NCBI RefSeq assembly: GCF_002161675.1
Contig: NZ_NFIH01000016.1
Location: 1 to 55,567, forward strand
Direction: 5' to 3'
DNA: 55,567 nucleotides
Origin: Pseudoflavonifractor sp. An44
GTDB lineage: Bacteria; Bacillota; Clostridia; Oscillospirales; Oscillospiraceae
Below are positions 38,747-48,207 of this stretch, in pieces. The position numbers were made by a program, and so were the translations under genes. Positions within the stretch are counted from its first letter, which is position 1. The number at the start of each line of letters is the position of its first letter. Under the pieces are notes generated by a model. That model saw nothing but the letters and a program-made list of their open reading frames with translations. It made no database searches and had not been told where the DNA came from.

Positions 38747-40156
38747 ATGGTTCAGCAATTGGAAGCCGCACTTTTACCCGTGGTCAACGCCTTAAATGAC
38801 TACCTATCCAGCTACATTCTGGTGTTTCTGCTCATTGGCGTTGGCCTGTTCTACTCCATCCGCACCCGGTTTGTGCAGGTGCGCTGCTTTGGCGAGGGCA
38901 TGAAAAAGGTCTTTGGCAACCTGTCCCTGCGGGGCGGGGCCCAGGCCCAGGGCATGAGCTCCTTCCAGGCCCTGGCCACCGCCATCGCCGCCCAGGTGGG
39001 CACCGGCAACATCGTGGGCGCCTCCGGCGCCATCCTCACCGGCGGCCCCGGGGCCATCTTCTGGATGTGGATCATCGCCTTCTTCGGCATGGCCACCATT
39101 TACGCCGAGGCCACCCTGGCCATCCACACCCGGGTCATTGACCAGGACGGCCACATCCACGGCGGCCCGGTGTACTACATCACCACCGCCTTCCGGGGCG
39201 CCTTCGGCAAGTTTCTGGCCGGGTTCTTCGCCGTGGCCATCATCCTGGCCCTGGGCTTTATGGGCTGCATGGTCCAGTCCAACTCCATCGGCTCCACCTT
39301 CCAGACCGCCTTTGGCGTGCCCTCCTGGGTGATGGGCGTGGTGCTGGTGGTCATCTGCGCCTTCATCTTCCTGGGCGGCGTGCAGCGTCTGGCCGCCGTC
39401 ACCGAGAAGCTGGTGCCCATCATGGCCGCCATCTTCCTGCTGGGCGCTGTGGCGGTGCTGGTGGCCCGCATCGCCTACCTGCCCGAGACCTTCGCCATGA
39501 TCTTCCGCTACGCCTTCCAGCCCCAGGCTATCATCGGCGGCGGCTTTGGCTACGCCATCAAAACCGCCGTCAGCCAGGGCGCCAAGCGTGGCCTGTTCTC
39601 CAATGAGGCGGGCATGGGCTCCACCCCCCACGCCCACGCCCAGGCCAACGTGAAAGACCCCCATGAGCAGGGCGTGGTGGCCATGGTGGGCGTGTTTATC
39701 GACACCTTCGTGGTGCTCACCCTCAACGCCCTGGTGGTCATCTCCACCCTGTACACCTCCGACGGCCCCCTGGCCGGCGGCTATGTGGGGGACGTCACCG
39801 CCACCCTCAACAGCGCCAACCTGGCCCAGACCGCCTTCGGCACCGTGTTCGGCGCCCACTTCGGGGCCATCTTCGTGGCCATCTGCCTGTTCTTCTTCGC
39901 CTTCTCCACCGTGCTGGGCTGGAACCTGTTCGGCAAGATCAACGTGATGTACCTCTTCGGCAAAAAGGCCGCCCCCGTCTACGGGGTGCTGGCCCTGGTG
40001 TTCATCTTCCTGGGCACCACCATGTCCAACGACCTGGTTTGGGGCCTCACCGACCTGTTCAACAACCTCATGGTCATCCCCAACGCCATCGCCCTGTTTG
40101 CCCTGTCCTCCATCGTGGTGGGCATCGCCAAACGCCGGGGAAACGCCCTGAAATAA
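38747..40156 (+). CDS. Sodium:alanine/glycine symporter family protein
   Basis: This is a 469-residue membrane transporter of the AGCS (AlsT) family with about ten to eleven hydrophobic segments. Family marks are GNIVGASGAILTGGPGAIFW (with the GTGN just before) and SNEAGMGSTPHAHAQA. It imports alanine or glycine with sodium. The upstream glycine riboswitch points to glycine. The ATG at 38747 has GGAGAGGA upstream. A longer reading would run into the riboswitch and is wrong. Confidence 0.93.
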   Translation: MVQQLEAALLPVVNALNDYLSSYILVFLLIGVGLFYSIRTRFVQVRCFGEGMKKVFGNLSLRGGAQAQGMSSFQALATAIAAQVGTGNIVGASGAILTGGPGAIFWMWIIAFFGMATIYAEATLAIHTRVIDQDGHIHGGPVYYITTAFRGAFGKFLAGFFAVAIILALGFMGCMVQSNSIGSTFQTAFGVPSWVMGVVLVVICAFIFLGGVQRLAAVTEKLVPIMAAIFLLGAVAVLVARIAYLPETFAMIFRYAFQPQAIIGGGFGYAIKTAVSQGAKRGLFSNEAGMGSTPHAHAQANVKDPHEQGVVAMVGVFIDTFVVLTLNALVVISTLYTSDGPLAGGYVGDVTATLNSANLAQTAFGTVFGAHFGAIFVAICLFFFAFSTVLGWNLFGKINVMYLFGKKAAPVYGVLALVFIFLGTTMSNDLVWGLTDLFNNLMVIPNAIALFALSSIVVGIAKRRGNALK

Positions 40157-40229
40157 TGGGAATTTCCCTATAGTTTCTCTGTCCCCCCTCCACTCCCCCG
40201 GGCAGGTTTGCCAAAAATCTTCGGATTGG

Positions 40230-40258
40230 TTGACAATTCTGCCCGGGGGAGATATAAT
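40230..40258 (+). promoter_or_regulatory. Promoter of the lysine transport operon
   Basis: -35 TTGACA, 17 nt, -10 TATAAT: a perfect consensus, just upstream of the lysine riboswitch. Confidence 0.9.
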
Positions 40259-40276
40259 ACCGCCAAAATGAACCAC

Positions 40277-40437
40277 TGATAGAGGCGCGGTGCCAATGGG
40301 TGCCCCACATGAGCCTGGAAGGGCGTGGGGTGCGAGGTGTCACCGCCGAAGGGCAAAGGGGCTTCCACCCGCTTTGTGCCTGGGTCGTCGGGAAATACCC
40401 GGCGGACTGTCACACCCCCTGGTGTGAAGCGCTATCA
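40277..40437 (+). ncRNA. Lysine riboswitch (L box)
   Basis: The element starts TGATAGAGGCGCGGTGCC and closes with GAAGCGCTATCA, pairing as P1. Inside are the L-box marks GCCGAAGGGCAAAGGGG, CTGGGTCGTCGGG and GGACTGTCACACC. A terminator follows at 40483-40518. Lysine riboswitches turn expression off when lysine is high, so the downstream transporter should be a lysine importer. Confidence 0.9.
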
Positions 40438-40482
40438 TGGCAAGCCAAAAGTTCCCGTCCCTCTCGTGGGCGGGGGTTTGTT

Positions 40483-40518
40483 GACCATGATCGCATCACG
40501 CGGTTCATGGTCTTTTTG
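40483..40518 (+). terminator. Lysine riboswitch terminator
   Basis: Stem GACCATGA/TCATGGTC with a 14-nt loop is followed by TTTTTGTTT. It is the expression platform. Confidence 0.83.
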
Positions 40519-40551
40519 TTTATTCGAAAAAAGAAGGAGAGAGGAACCCCC

Positions 40552-42372
40552 ATGAAACAGAAACTCTTTGCCCTGCTCCTGGCGGTGGCGCTGGTGCTGT
40601 CCCTGGCGGCCTGTACCGCCAGCCCTTCGGACTCCGGCTCCAACACCTCTGCCAGCCAGGCACCGGCCGCGGACGTCCCCGACGTCCCCGACTTCACCGA
40701 CGTGGACACCTCCACCATCCCCGGATTGGAGGACGGCGTGCTCACCGTGGGTATGGAGTGCGCCTACGCCCCCTACAACTGGATGCAGATGGACGACTCC
40801 AACGGAGCCGTGCCCATCTCCAACGTGTCCGGGTCCTACGCCAACGGCTATGACGTGATGATCGCCAAGCGCATCTGTGAGGCCTACGGCTGGGAGCTGG
40901 AAGTGGTGTCCAGCTCCTGGGACTCCCTGACCCCCGCCGTCCAGGCGGGCACCATGGACGCCAACATCGCCGGCCAGTCCATGACCGCCGACCGGATGAA
41001 GGAAGTGGACATGGCTGGCCCCTACTACTACGCCACCATCGTGTGCCTGACCTCCAAGGACAGCCCCTACGCCTCCGCCACCTCCATTGCCGACCTGGCC
41101 GGGGGCATCTGCACCGCCCAGTCCGGCACCATCTGGTATGACTCCTGTCTGCCCCAGATTCCCGACGCCAACATCCTGTCCCCCGCCGACAACGCCCCTG
41201 CCATGATTATGCAGCTGCAAACCGGCATGGCCGACTTCATCTGCACCGACATGCCCACCGCCAAGGGCGCCGCCGCCAAGGACGACAACCTGGTGGTGCT
41301 GGACTTCTCCGGCACCGACGGGGACTTCCAGTTTGAGACCGAGGCTGAGCGGGCGGAGAACGTGAACATCGGCATTTCCGTGAAGAAGGGCAACACCCAG
41401 CTCAAGGACGCCATGGACGCCGTGCTCTCCCAGCTCACAGCGGAGGACTTTGACGCCATCATGGACCAGGCCATCGCTGCCCAGCCCGCCACCGACGACA
41501 CCGACGCCAACCTCTTTGTCAAGCTGGGCCACGACATGGCCCAGCTGTGGAGTGAGTACCACACCGGCTACCTCAAGGGCATCTTGAACACCCTAGTGCT
41601 GGCCGTGGCCGCCACCGTCATTGGCTGTATCATCGGCCTGGTGTGCGGCATTCTGAACACCATCCCCTACGCCAAGCAGGACCCCCTGCCCAAGCGGGTC
41701 ATCCTGAAGGTGATTCGGGCCCTGGTGCGCATCTATGTGGAGGTATTCCGCGGTACTCCCATGGTGCTGCAAGCGGTGTTTATCTACTATGGCCTGCCCT
41801 ACTTCACCAATGGCTCGGTGGCCTTCCGGGGCTCCTCCGGCATCTGGCTGGCCTCCATCATCGTGGTGTCCATCAACACCGGCGCCTACATGGCCGAGTC
41901 GGTGCGTGGCGGTATCATCTCCATTGACCCCGGTCAGACTGAGGGCGCCCGGGCCATCGGCATGAACCACTTCCAGACCATGACCTCGGTGATTCTGCCC
42001 CAGGCCATCCGCAACATCATCCCCCAGATCGGCAACAACTTCATCATCAACATCAAGGATACGTCCGTGATGTTCATCATCAGCTTCACCGAGTTCTTCG
42101 CCTTCCACCGCTACATCGTGGGCGTGAACAACATGTACTTCCCCTCCGCCGCCATCGAGATGATCGGCTACCTGACCATGACCCTCATTGCCTCCGCCCT
42201 GCTGCGCCTCATTGAGAAGCGCATGGACGGCTCGGACAACTACGAGCTGGTGCAGGTGGATGCCCTGACCATGGCCGCCGGGACCTACAGCCACCCCAAC
42301 CGGGGCACGCCCTTTGACGAGCACAGCAAGGAACAGCGGGACCGCAACGGCAGCACGAGAGGAGAGCGGTAA
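40552..42372 (+). CDS. Amino-acid ABC transporter, fused binding protein and permease (lysine)
   Basis: The 606-residue product joins two functions. A lipoprotein signal ([21 protein letters not shown]) leads into a periplasmic-type binding domain (to about residue 315), with [20 protein letters not shown] and [21 protein letters not shown] membrane permease domain of the His/Glu/Gln type follows, with [17 protein letters not shown] and the EAA-like [21 protein letters not shown]. Lysine specificity is inferred from the riboswitch. It is followed by its ATPase 1 nt later. Confidence 0.92.
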   Translation: MKQKLFALLLAVALVLSLAACTASPSDSGSNTSASQAPAADVPDVPDFTDVDTSTIPGLEDGVLTVGMECAYAPYNWMQMDDSNGAVPISNVSGSYANGYDVMIAKRICEAYGWELEVVSSSWDSLTPAVQAGTMDANIAGQSMTADRMKEVDMAGPYYYATIVCLTSKDSPYASATSIADLAGGICTAQSGTIWYDSCLPQIPDANILSPADNAPAMIMQLQTGMADFICTDMPTAKGAAAKDDNLVVLDFSGTDGDFQFETEAERAENVNIGISVKKGNTQLKDAMDAVLSQLTAEDFDAIMDQAIAAQPATDDTDANLFVKLGHDMAQLWSEYHTGYLKGILNTLVLAVAATVIGCIIGLVCGILNTIPYAKQDPLPKRVILKVIRALVRIYVEVFRGTPMVLQAVFIYYGLPYFTNGSVAFRGSSGIWLASIIVVSINTGAYMAESVRGGIISIDPGQTEGARAIGMNHFQTMTSVILPQAIRNIIPQIGNNFIINIKDTSVMFIISFTEFFAFHRYIVGVNNMYFPSAAIEMIGYLTMTLIASALLRLIEKRMDGSDNYELVQVDALTMAAGTYSHPNRGTPFDEHSKEQRDRNGSTRGER

Positions 42373-42373
42373 T

Positions 42374-43114
42374 ATGAGCGACGCCATTTTACAAGTCAAG
42401 CACCTGTCCAAGTCCTTTGGCAGCCACCAGGTGCTGAAAGATATCGACTTCACCGTCCGGCCCGGAGACGTGACCTCCATCATCGGCGCCTCCGGCTCGG
42501 GCAAGTCCACCCTGCTGCGGTGCATCAACCTCCTGGAGACCCCCTCCGCCGGAGACATCCTCTTCCACGGGGAGAACATCACCGCCCGGGGCTTTAACCC
42601 CTGCCGCTACCGCTCCCAGGTGGGCATGGTGTTCCAGTCCTTCAACCTGTTCAACAACATGACCGTGCTGGAAAACTGCATGGTGGGCCAGGTGAAGGTG
42701 CTGAAAAAGTCCAAGGCCGAGGCCAAGGAAAACGCCATGAAGTACTTAGAGCAGGTGGGCATGGCCCCCTACATCAACGCCCGCCCCCGGCAGATCTCCG
42801 GCGGCCAGCGCCAGCGGGTGGCCATCGCCCGGGCCCTGGCCATGGAGCCGGAGGTGCTGCTCTTCGACGAGCCCACCTCCGCCCTGGACCCGGAGATGGT
42901 GGGCGAGGTGCTCTCCGTCATGCGGGACCTGGCCTCCCAGGGCATGACCATGCTGGTGGTGACCCACGAGATGGCCTTCGCCCGGGACGTGTCCAACCAC
43001 GTGGTGTTCATGGCCGATGGAGTCATCTGCGAGCAGGGCGACCCCAAGGACGTGTTCACCAACCCCAAGCAGACCCGGACCCGGGAGTTTTTGTCCCGTT
43101 TTATGGGAGAATGA
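42374..43114 (+). CDS. Amino-acid ABC transporter ATP-binding protein
   Basis: This is a 246-residue ATPase of the polar amino-acid uptake type (GlnQ/ArtM-like). Walker A is GASGSGKST, the signature is [15 protein letters not shown], Walker B is [12 protein letters not shown] and the H-loop is VVTHEM. The start ATG has GAGAGCGG upstream and almost touches the permease stop. Together they form a complete importer under the lysine riboswitch. Confidence 0.95.
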   Translation: MSDAILQVKHLSKSFGSHQVLKDIDFTVRPGDVTSIIGASGSGKSTLLRCINLLETPSAGDILFHGENITARGFNPCRYRSQVGMVFQSFNLFNNMTVLENCMVGQVKVLKKSKAEAKENAMKYLEQVGMAPYINARPRQISGGQRQRVAIARALAMEPEVLLFDEPTSALDPEMVGEVLSVMRDLASQGMTMLVVTHEMAFARDVSNHVVFMADGVICEQGDPKDVFTNPKQTRTREFLSRFMGE

Positions 43115-43115
43115 G

Positions 43116-43166
43116 AAACCCGCCCCGGCAGAGTGCAAACGTTGTACTCCGCCGGGGCGGGTTTTA
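43116..43166 (+). terminator. Terminator of the lysine transport operon
   Basis: Stem AAACCCGCCCCGGC/GCCGGGGCGGGTTT ends in TTTTAA. It abuts repeat copy 3. Confidence 0.88.
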
Positions 43167-43230
43167 ATGAATAATGAAAAATGAATAGTGAATAAGTATG
43201 GTGTGCCCCACAGTGGCACGAATTTTAATT
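43165..43230 (-). repeat. Dispersed CGTGCC repeat, copy 3 (inverted)
   Basis: Read on the minus strand it matches copies 1 and 2: AATTAAAATTCGTGCC, a short hairpin GTGCC/GGCAC, ACACC, then an A/T-rich tail of TTCACTATTC words. It sits right at the terminator of the lysine operon. Confidence 0.72.
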
Positions 43231-43259
43231 TGAGGTGGAGACTTGAGGGCAGTTTCCCC

Positions 43260-43288
43260 TTGCCAACTTGGCCGCGATTTAGTACAAT
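43260..43288 (+). promoter_or_regulatory. Promoter of the YheO-type regulator
   Basis: -35 TTGCCA, 17 nt, -10 TACAAT. Confidence 0.75.
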
Positions 43289-43324
43289 AAAGGTTGACAG
43301 TTTGTAAAGAAGGAGGGCTTCCAT

Positions 43325-43963
43325 ATGACGAGAGATGAAGCCTTTGAATTTTTAGACCGCACCGCCCGGGGCATTGCCGAGATGTTCGGCTCCTCCTGTG
43401 AGACGCTGGTGCACGACATGGGAGTCCCCTCCCATCCCATTTTGTCCATCTATAACGGCCATGTCTCCGGCCGAGAGGTGGGCTCCACCATGGATATCCT
43501 GGGCATCGGCCTGGAGCTGGATGCCGACTCCTCGGTGACGGATTTTGTCAACCTGGCCGCCACCACCCCCGACGGACGCCAGACCAAATCCTCCACCTTC
43601 CACATGATCGGCGAGGACTACAACCTGGCCCTGGGCATCAACTTCGACTACACCTCTCTGGTGTTTGCCAACCGCATTCTGGTGGACCTGATGAGCGCCA
43701 GCTCGGACTTGCAGTCCGCCCTGTGGCAGGAGGGGGACTCCAAGCAGCTGGCCGACCTCTTCGAGCGGTGCCTGGCCGCCCTGGGCAAGCCGGTGGACGC
43801 TCTGAATAAGAAGGACCGCCTGCGCATGATTGCCATGCTGGAGCAGAAAAACGCCTTCTCCTTCCGCAAATCCGTGCCCTATGTGGCCAAGCACCTGGGG
43901 GTGTCCCGGTACACGGTGTACAAGTACCTGGGCGAGCTGGCCGAGCACAGCGAGGAGGAATAA
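43325..43963 (+). CDS. YheO-family PAS/HTH transcriptional regulator
   Basis: This is a 212-residue protein with an N-terminal YheO-type PAS-like domain (CETLVHDMGVPSHPILSIYNGHVSGREVG) and a C-terminal helix-turn-helix (SVPYVAKHLGVSRYTVYKYLGEL). A relative in Pseudomonas, DauR, represses D-arginine catabolism genes. The ligand here is unknown. The M20 dipeptidase gene follows 87 nt later and has its own promoter, so it is a possible target. AGGAGG precedes the ATG. Confidence 0.87.
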   Translation: MTRDEAFEFLDRTARGIAEMFGSSCETLVHDMGVPSHPILSIYNGHVSGREVGSTMDILGIGLELDADSSVTDFVNLAATTPDGRQTKSSTFHMIGEDYNLALGINFDYTSLVFANRILVDLMSASSDLQSALWQEGDSKQLADLFERCLAALGKPVDALNKKDRLRMIAMLEQKNAFSFRKSVPYVAKHLGVSRYTVYKYLGELAEHSEEE

Positions 43964-43978
43964 TCCCCCTTTCTTCCC

Positions 43979-44007
43979 TTGTTTTTTCCGCCTCGGTGGA
44001 CTACAAT
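43979..44007 (+). promoter_or_regulatory. Promoter of the dipeptidase gene
   Basis: -35 TTGTTT, 17 nt, -10 TACAAT. The -35 is weak, so activation or readthrough may matter. Confidence 0.55.
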
Positions 44008-44050
44008 GTGGAATAGTTATACATTCGTTTACATAAGGAGATCATACATC

Positions 44051-45454
44051 ATGTATCGTGAACAGTTAGAAGCTTATTTTCAGGACAAGCAGGACATGCT
44101 GGTGGACGCCGTGTGCCGCCTGGTGTCCATTGACAGCGTGGAGGGCGAGCCCGCGCCCGGCGCTCCCTTCGGCCCCGGCCCCGCCGCCGCGCTGGAAGAG
44201 GGCCTGAAGCTGGCCCAGGAGTGGGGCCTCATCACCCAAAACCACGAGGGCTACGTGGGCACCGCCGACCTGTGCGACAAGGAAGACGCCCTGCACATTC
44301 TGGGCCATCTGGACGTGGTGGCCCCCGGCGAGGGCTGGACCGTCACCCAGCCCTATCAGCCCAAGGTGGTAGATGGCCTCATCTATGGCCGTGGCACCGA
44401 CGACGACAAGGGCCCTGTGGTGGCCTCCCTGCTGGCCATGAAGGCGGTGAAGGACCTGGGTGTGCCCCTGAAGTCCAACTGCCGCCTCATCATGGGCACC
44501 AACGAGGAGAGCGGCTCCGGGGACATCGCCTGGTACTTTGCCCGCCACCCCTTCGCCCCCGCCACCTTCTCCCCTGACTCCGGCTACCCCGTCATCAACA
44601 CCGAGAAGGGCGGCTTAAAGCCCACCTTCTCCCGCTCCTGGCCCGTCCAGGAGGCTCTGCCCCGGGTGAAGTGGCTCCACGGCGGCTTCCGCATCAACGT
44701 GCTCCCCGGCGACGCTGAGGCAGCGGTGGAGGGGCTCACCCTCCACGACGTGCACCCCTTCGCCCGGGACATCACCGCCCGCACCGGCATCACCTTCACC
44801 TGCACCAGCCAGGACGGCTGCACCGTCATCCACGCCAAAGGCGAGGGCAGCCACGCCGCCTGGCCTGAGGGGGGCAACAACGCCGTCACCGGCCTCATCG
44901 CCCTGCTGTGCGCCCTGCCTCTGGCCGAGGGTCCCTGCAAGGAGGCCCTGAACCAGCTCAACACCCTGCTTCCCCACGGGGACTACCACGGGCGGGCCCT
45001 GGGCATCGCCCAGTCCGAGCCCATCGCCGGGGATTTGACCGTGGCTTTCACCCTGCTGGAGGTCACCGAGACCGGACTCACCGGCCGCTTTGACTCCCGG
45101 GTGCCCCTGTGCGCCACCAAGGAAAACTGTGAGGACGTGGCCCGGGCCGCTTTTGAAACGAGTGGCTTCACCTTTGAAGGTGAGCAGGAGGAGGCCCACC
45201 ACACCCCCGCCGACTCCCCCTTCGTGCAGACGCTGCTGAAGCGGTACGAGGAGTACACTGGACAAAAGGGCGAGTGCCTGTCCACCGGCGGCGGCACCTA
45301 CGTCCACGAGATTCCCGGCGGCGTGGCCTTCGGCTGCACCATGCCCGGGTTTGACACCCACCTCCACGGGGCGGACGAGCGGGTGAAGATCGCCGACCTG
45401 ATGCTGTCGGCCAAGCTCTTTGCCCACATTATCCTTGATATGTGCGCTGAATAA
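44051..45454 (+). CDS. M20 family dipeptidase (Sapep/PepV-like)
   Basis: This is a cytoplasmic metallo-dipeptidase of 467 residues. Active-site motifs run HILGHLDVVAPGEGW (metal His and Asp), YGRGTDDDKGP and the catalytic GTNEESGSGD. A lid domain follows, and the last metal histidine is in the C-terminal part (FDTHLHGADER). The Sapep group uses manganese in other Firmicutes. It probably supplies amino acids from dipeptides. AAGGAG precedes the ATG. Confidence 0.92.
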   Translation: MYREQLEAYFQDKQDMLVDAVCRLVSIDSVEGEPAPGAPFGPGPAAALEEGLKLAQEWGLITQNHEGYVGTADLCDKEDALHILGHLDVVAPGEGWTVTQPYQPKVVDGLIYGRGTDDDKGPVVASLLAMKAVKDLGVPLKSNCRLIMGTNEESGSGDIAWYFARHPFAPATFSPDSGYPVINTEKGGLKPTFSRSWPVQEALPRVKWLHGGFRINVLPGDAEAAVEGLTLHDVHPFARDITARTGITFTCTSQDGCTVIHAKGEGSHAAWPEGGNNAVTGLIALLCALPLAEGPCKEALNQLNTLLPHGDYHGRALGIAQSEPIAGDLTVAFTLLEVTETGLTGRFDSRVPLCATKENCEDVARAAFETSGFTFEGEQEEAHHTPADSPFVQTLLKRYEEYTGQKGECLSTGGGTYVHEIPGGVAFGCTMPGFDTHLHGADERVKIADLMLSAKLFAHIILDMCAE

Positions 45455-45460
45455 TCTTCT

Positions 45461-45498
45461 GGGGCCGCTGCACCATGCAGCGGCCCCTTTGGTTTTTC
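45461..45498 (+). terminator. Dipeptidase gene terminator
   Basis: A perfect 12-bp stem GGGGCCGCTGCA/TGCAGCGGCCCC is followed by TTTGGTTTTTC. Confidence 0.88.
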
Positions 45499-46175
45499 GG
45501 CACACTGGGGAAAAAGTTTCCCCTTCTCTTATTTCTTTGTTCCAGCCCTCCGGCCTGGTGGGGACGCTCCCCGCTGGGGGTTTCTTTTGAGCGGGCAAAA
45601 GAAACCAAAACCCGCTTAGGGCGTTCCCCCCTAAGTACCCCCCTGGGGTACGAGGCTGACGTGCGTCAAGTCTATGGTCGTCCCGTCACCCTTGCTGTGG
45701 CTCCTGTCGCTGCCACCACACCAGGCAACCTTGGGCAGCTGGCCCTATAGCCAGGCAATTTCCACGTCCGGGCCTATCCTGGCCAAGCGGCGTTCCCGCC
45801 GCCGGGAGCCTAGCTTCCGGTCGCTGGGAACAGCGGCTCACCAGGGTAAGGCCCTGGGGACAGAAGCATTGTCTGCCAGAGAAGTAGGTACTTTCTGTAG
45901 AATTTCCACGCCATCCATGTGACCCCACCAGGCCAAGGGCCGAAACAAGGAGAACGCAGGGGCATCCAGTACCGCGGGGTGGATTCCACAAGGCGGGGGA
46001 AGGCCCCGCCTTTGGCGATTCTTTCCCCAATTTCTCATCGCGGAGAAATTGGGGAAAGCGGAGCGTCCCTGCCAGGGGCGCTGGTTTCCGCCTGAGAAAT
46101 CGGAGGAGAGCAAGCCCCTCAGGTCAGAGACAAAGAATTGCACCATTCTTCCCTGGCCCTTGTCAGGTGGATGTG
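45499..46175. repeat. Mosaic repeat block before the HdeD-like gene
   Basis: No real gene is seen. Positions 45554-45658 repeat 123-227 in inverted orientation (101 of 105 identical). The left arm GGGCCGAAA recurs near 45945. Positions 45974-46054 repeat 38143-38223: the first 51 nt differ at only two sites, which form a base pair, and the following hairpin keeps its loop but has different, still fully paired, outer stem bases. A TGG-TACAAT extended -10 near 46175-46183 probably drives the next gene. Confidence 0.78.
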
Positions 46176-46233
46176 GTACAATGAACTCAGATCTGCGGCC
46201 CGCCCGTTTGCGGGCCATTGAGGAGGTCATACT

Positions 46234-46764
46234 ATGTTCAACTACTTCTGGTCCCGCAACGCCTCGGTGGGCATGGCGGTGCTCTACATCGCCCTGGGCC
46301 TGCCCCTGGTCCTCTTTCCCGCCGCCGTGGGTACCGCCTTTGTCTGGGCCCTGGCCATCGGCTGTGTGGTGTACGCCATTCCCCACCTCATCCGCTACCT
46401 CCAGGGCCGGAAAGTGGGCCAGTCCTTCGGAGGCGACCTGTTTCTCACCGTTTTACCCCTGTTCTTCGCCCTGTTCGCCCTCTTCCGCCCCCATGTGATT
46501 CTCTCCTTTCTCCCCTTCGTGCTGGGCGCTCTGCTGCTCATGGACGGGGTGGGAAAGCTGCCCCTGATGCTGGCGGCCATCCAGGACCACGCCCCCGGCC
46601 TGGCCTTCTGCGTCATCTCCACTCTGGTGCCCCTCATCGTGGGTCTGGTACTCATCGTCAACCCCTTCCAGGCCGCCCAGATGGTCATCATGGTCTTTGG
46701 CATCGGCCTCATTGTGGACGGCATCGGCGACCTCATCACCGCCCTGTCCGCCCGTCACCCCTGA
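46234..46764 (+). CDS. HdeD-like DUF308 membrane protein
   Basis: This is a 176-residue protein with six hydrophobic segments arranged as two similar halves (VLYIALGLPLVLFPAA..., VISTLVPLIVGLVLIVNPFQAAQ...). The LIVNPFQAAQMV...GIGLIVDGIGDL pattern is typical of the DUF308/HdeD family. E. coli HdeD is linked to acid stress, but the function of Firmicutes members is unknown. GAGGTC precedes the ATG. The esterase gene follows 19 nt later, probably in the same operon. Confidence 0.83.
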   Translation: MFNYFWSRNASVGMAVLYIALGLPLVLFPAAVGTAFVWALAIGCVVYAIPHLIRYLQGRKVGQSFGGDLFLTVLPLFFALFALFRPHVILSFLPFVLGALLLMDGVGKLPLMLAAIQDHAPGLAFCVISTLVPLIVGLVLIVNPFQAAQMVIMVFGIGLIVDGIGDLITALSARHP

Positions 46765-46783
46765 TACCTGGAGGTCCCTTTAT

Positions 46784-47728
46784 ATGAAATACCACTCCCT
46801 GCTCCCCCGGGAGCGCGCCGAGCGTCTGAATAAGCGGATTACCGAAGGCATGATGTCCGCTTTGAAAACCATCCACTCCGCCACCTCCCCCGACTCCATG
46901 GACCCCGCCGACCTGAACCGTCAGCGCAGAGGCCAGGAGGTGCTGGGGCGGCTGGCCTCTCCCCCCATCGGCTTTAGCTGGGAGCCCTTTACCCACCACC
47001 AGATGTCCATGGCCTGGGTGCGCCCCGAGCGGGGCCACCAGCGGCGGCGGGTCATCCTCTACTGCCACGGCGGCGGCTACACCAGCGGCAATCTGGGCTA
47101 CGCCCGGGTGCTGGCGGCCAAACTATCCGCCGCCACCGGCTGTGAGACCCTGGCCTTCCAGTACCGTCTGGCCCCGGAGCACCCCTACCCCGCCGCCTTA
47201 GAGGACGCCCTCACCGCCTGGGACTACCTGATGCACCTGGGGTATGGCGCCCGGGACGTCATTGTGGCCGGGGACTCCGCCGGGGGCAACCTGGCTTTGG
47301 AACTGACCTTGAAGCTGAAAGAGTCCGGGCGGTTCCTACCCGGGCGGCTGGTGCTCTTCTCCCCCTGGACCGACCTCACCGCCTCCGGGGAGTCCTACCA
47401 GAGCGCCCGGGACTTAGACCCCATGCTCACCATGAACTACATCCAGGCGGTGCGCTCCGCCTACGCCCCTCAGACCGACTGGAGCGACCCGCACCTGTCC
47501 CCCCTGTTTGCCGATCTCCACGGCTTTCCCCCCACCCTCATCCACGTGGGAGAGCGGGAAATCCTCCGGGACGACTCCACCGCCCTGGCTCAAAAGCTGC
47601 GGGAGGCGGAAGTGCCCTGCGTCATCCGCACCTGGCCGGACATGTGGCACGTGTTCCAGATGTTCCCTCTGAAAAGCGCTGGGGAGGCCATGGAGCACGT
47701 GGCGGATTTTTTACAGCGTTACGATTAA
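46784..47728 (+). CDS. Alpha/beta hydrolase, HSL-type esterase
   Basis: This is a 314-residue esterase of the hormone-sensitive-lipase family. The oxyanion motif HGGGYTSG and nucleophile motif GDSAGGNLA are clear, with a later Asp (about DDST/ADLHGFPP region) and a His in the C-terminal WHVFQMFP. It acts on short-chain esters in related proteins. The substrate here is unknown. GGAGG precedes the ATG. The acyltransferase/zinc-ribbon pair that often accompanies such hydrolases lies 5-6 kb away on the other strand. Confidence 0.88.
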   Translation: MKYHSLLPRERAERLNKRITEGMMSALKTIHSATSPDSMDPADLNRQRRGQEVLGRLASPPIGFSWEPFTHHQMSMAWVRPERGHQRRRVILYCHGGGYTSGNLGYARVLAAKLSAATGCETLAFQYRLAPEHPYPAALEDALTAWDYLMHLGYGARDVIVAGDSAGGNLALELTLKLKESGRFLPGRLVLFSPWTDLTASGESYQSARDLDPMLTMNYIQAVRSAYAPQTDWSDPHLSPLFADLHGFPPTLIHVGEREILRDDSTALAQKLREAEVPCVIRTWPDMWHVFQMFPLKSAGEAMEHVADFLQRYD

Positions 47729-47783
47729 ATGCCCTTTCCATTTGGCAAGTTTTCCAACAAAGAAATAAGGAGAGTATCCTATT

Positions 47784-48119
47784 ATGACGGATGCCCAGTT
47801 AAACTATCATCTTCGATATTGTGGTAAAGGTTTTTTTGTGGAATTTTTTCCAAATTTAAATTCTATTCTATGGACAGACTCAACCCAAGTTCATGCAGCC
47901 ACAGAGGAAATCTTCCATAAGCTGATAACAAAACAGCGGCCCGATGGGCGGCCATACACACTCAGTGGGCTAGCCGCTCGCATGTCTCATTGCCGCTACA
48001 TCTTTTTAGAACAACAGCAGTGGGCCGCTTTGCGCAATATTACTCACTCTAAAGTTACACCCAAACAAAGACAGCTAGCTCACACATATCTTAGTCTAAT
48101 TCCTTCACATACTTGTTAA
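47784..48119 (+). CDS. Hypothetical protein, 111 residues
   Basis: I do not recognise this protein. It has no signal or membrane segment. It contains several aromatic residues at the start (YHLRYCGKGFFVEFFPNLNS) and a basic, helical C-terminal part (HSKVTPKQRQLAHTYLSL). AAGGAG is about 12 nt upstream of the ATG. Base composition is clearly AT-richer than the esterase before it, which suggests recent arrival. A long hairpin with a T-run follows. Confidence 0.55.
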   Translation: MTDAQLNYHLRYCGKGFFVEFFPNLNSILWTDSTQVHAATEEIFHKLITKQRPDGRPYTLSGLAARMSHCRYIFLEQQQWAALRNITHSKVTPKQRQLAHTYLSLIPSHTC

Positions 48120-48140
48120 GATCAAAAATGCGTCTATATC

Positions 48141-48207
48141 AAATGCAGGCCCCCCAACTTCCCACCAGCCCAAATGGCTAGGGGAATCCTGGAGCGCCTG
48201 CATTTTT
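48141..48207 (+). terminator. Hairpin after the hypothetical gene
   Basis: Stem AAATGCAGGC/GCCTGCATTT encloses about 45 nt with an imperfect inner helix and ends TTTTTATC. Confidence 0.6.

Noticed and set aside
45554-46054. Mosaic repeat block as a group II intron, retron or IStron
   Set aside because: There is no reverse transcriptase, transposase or TnpB gene nearby, and the units are too short.
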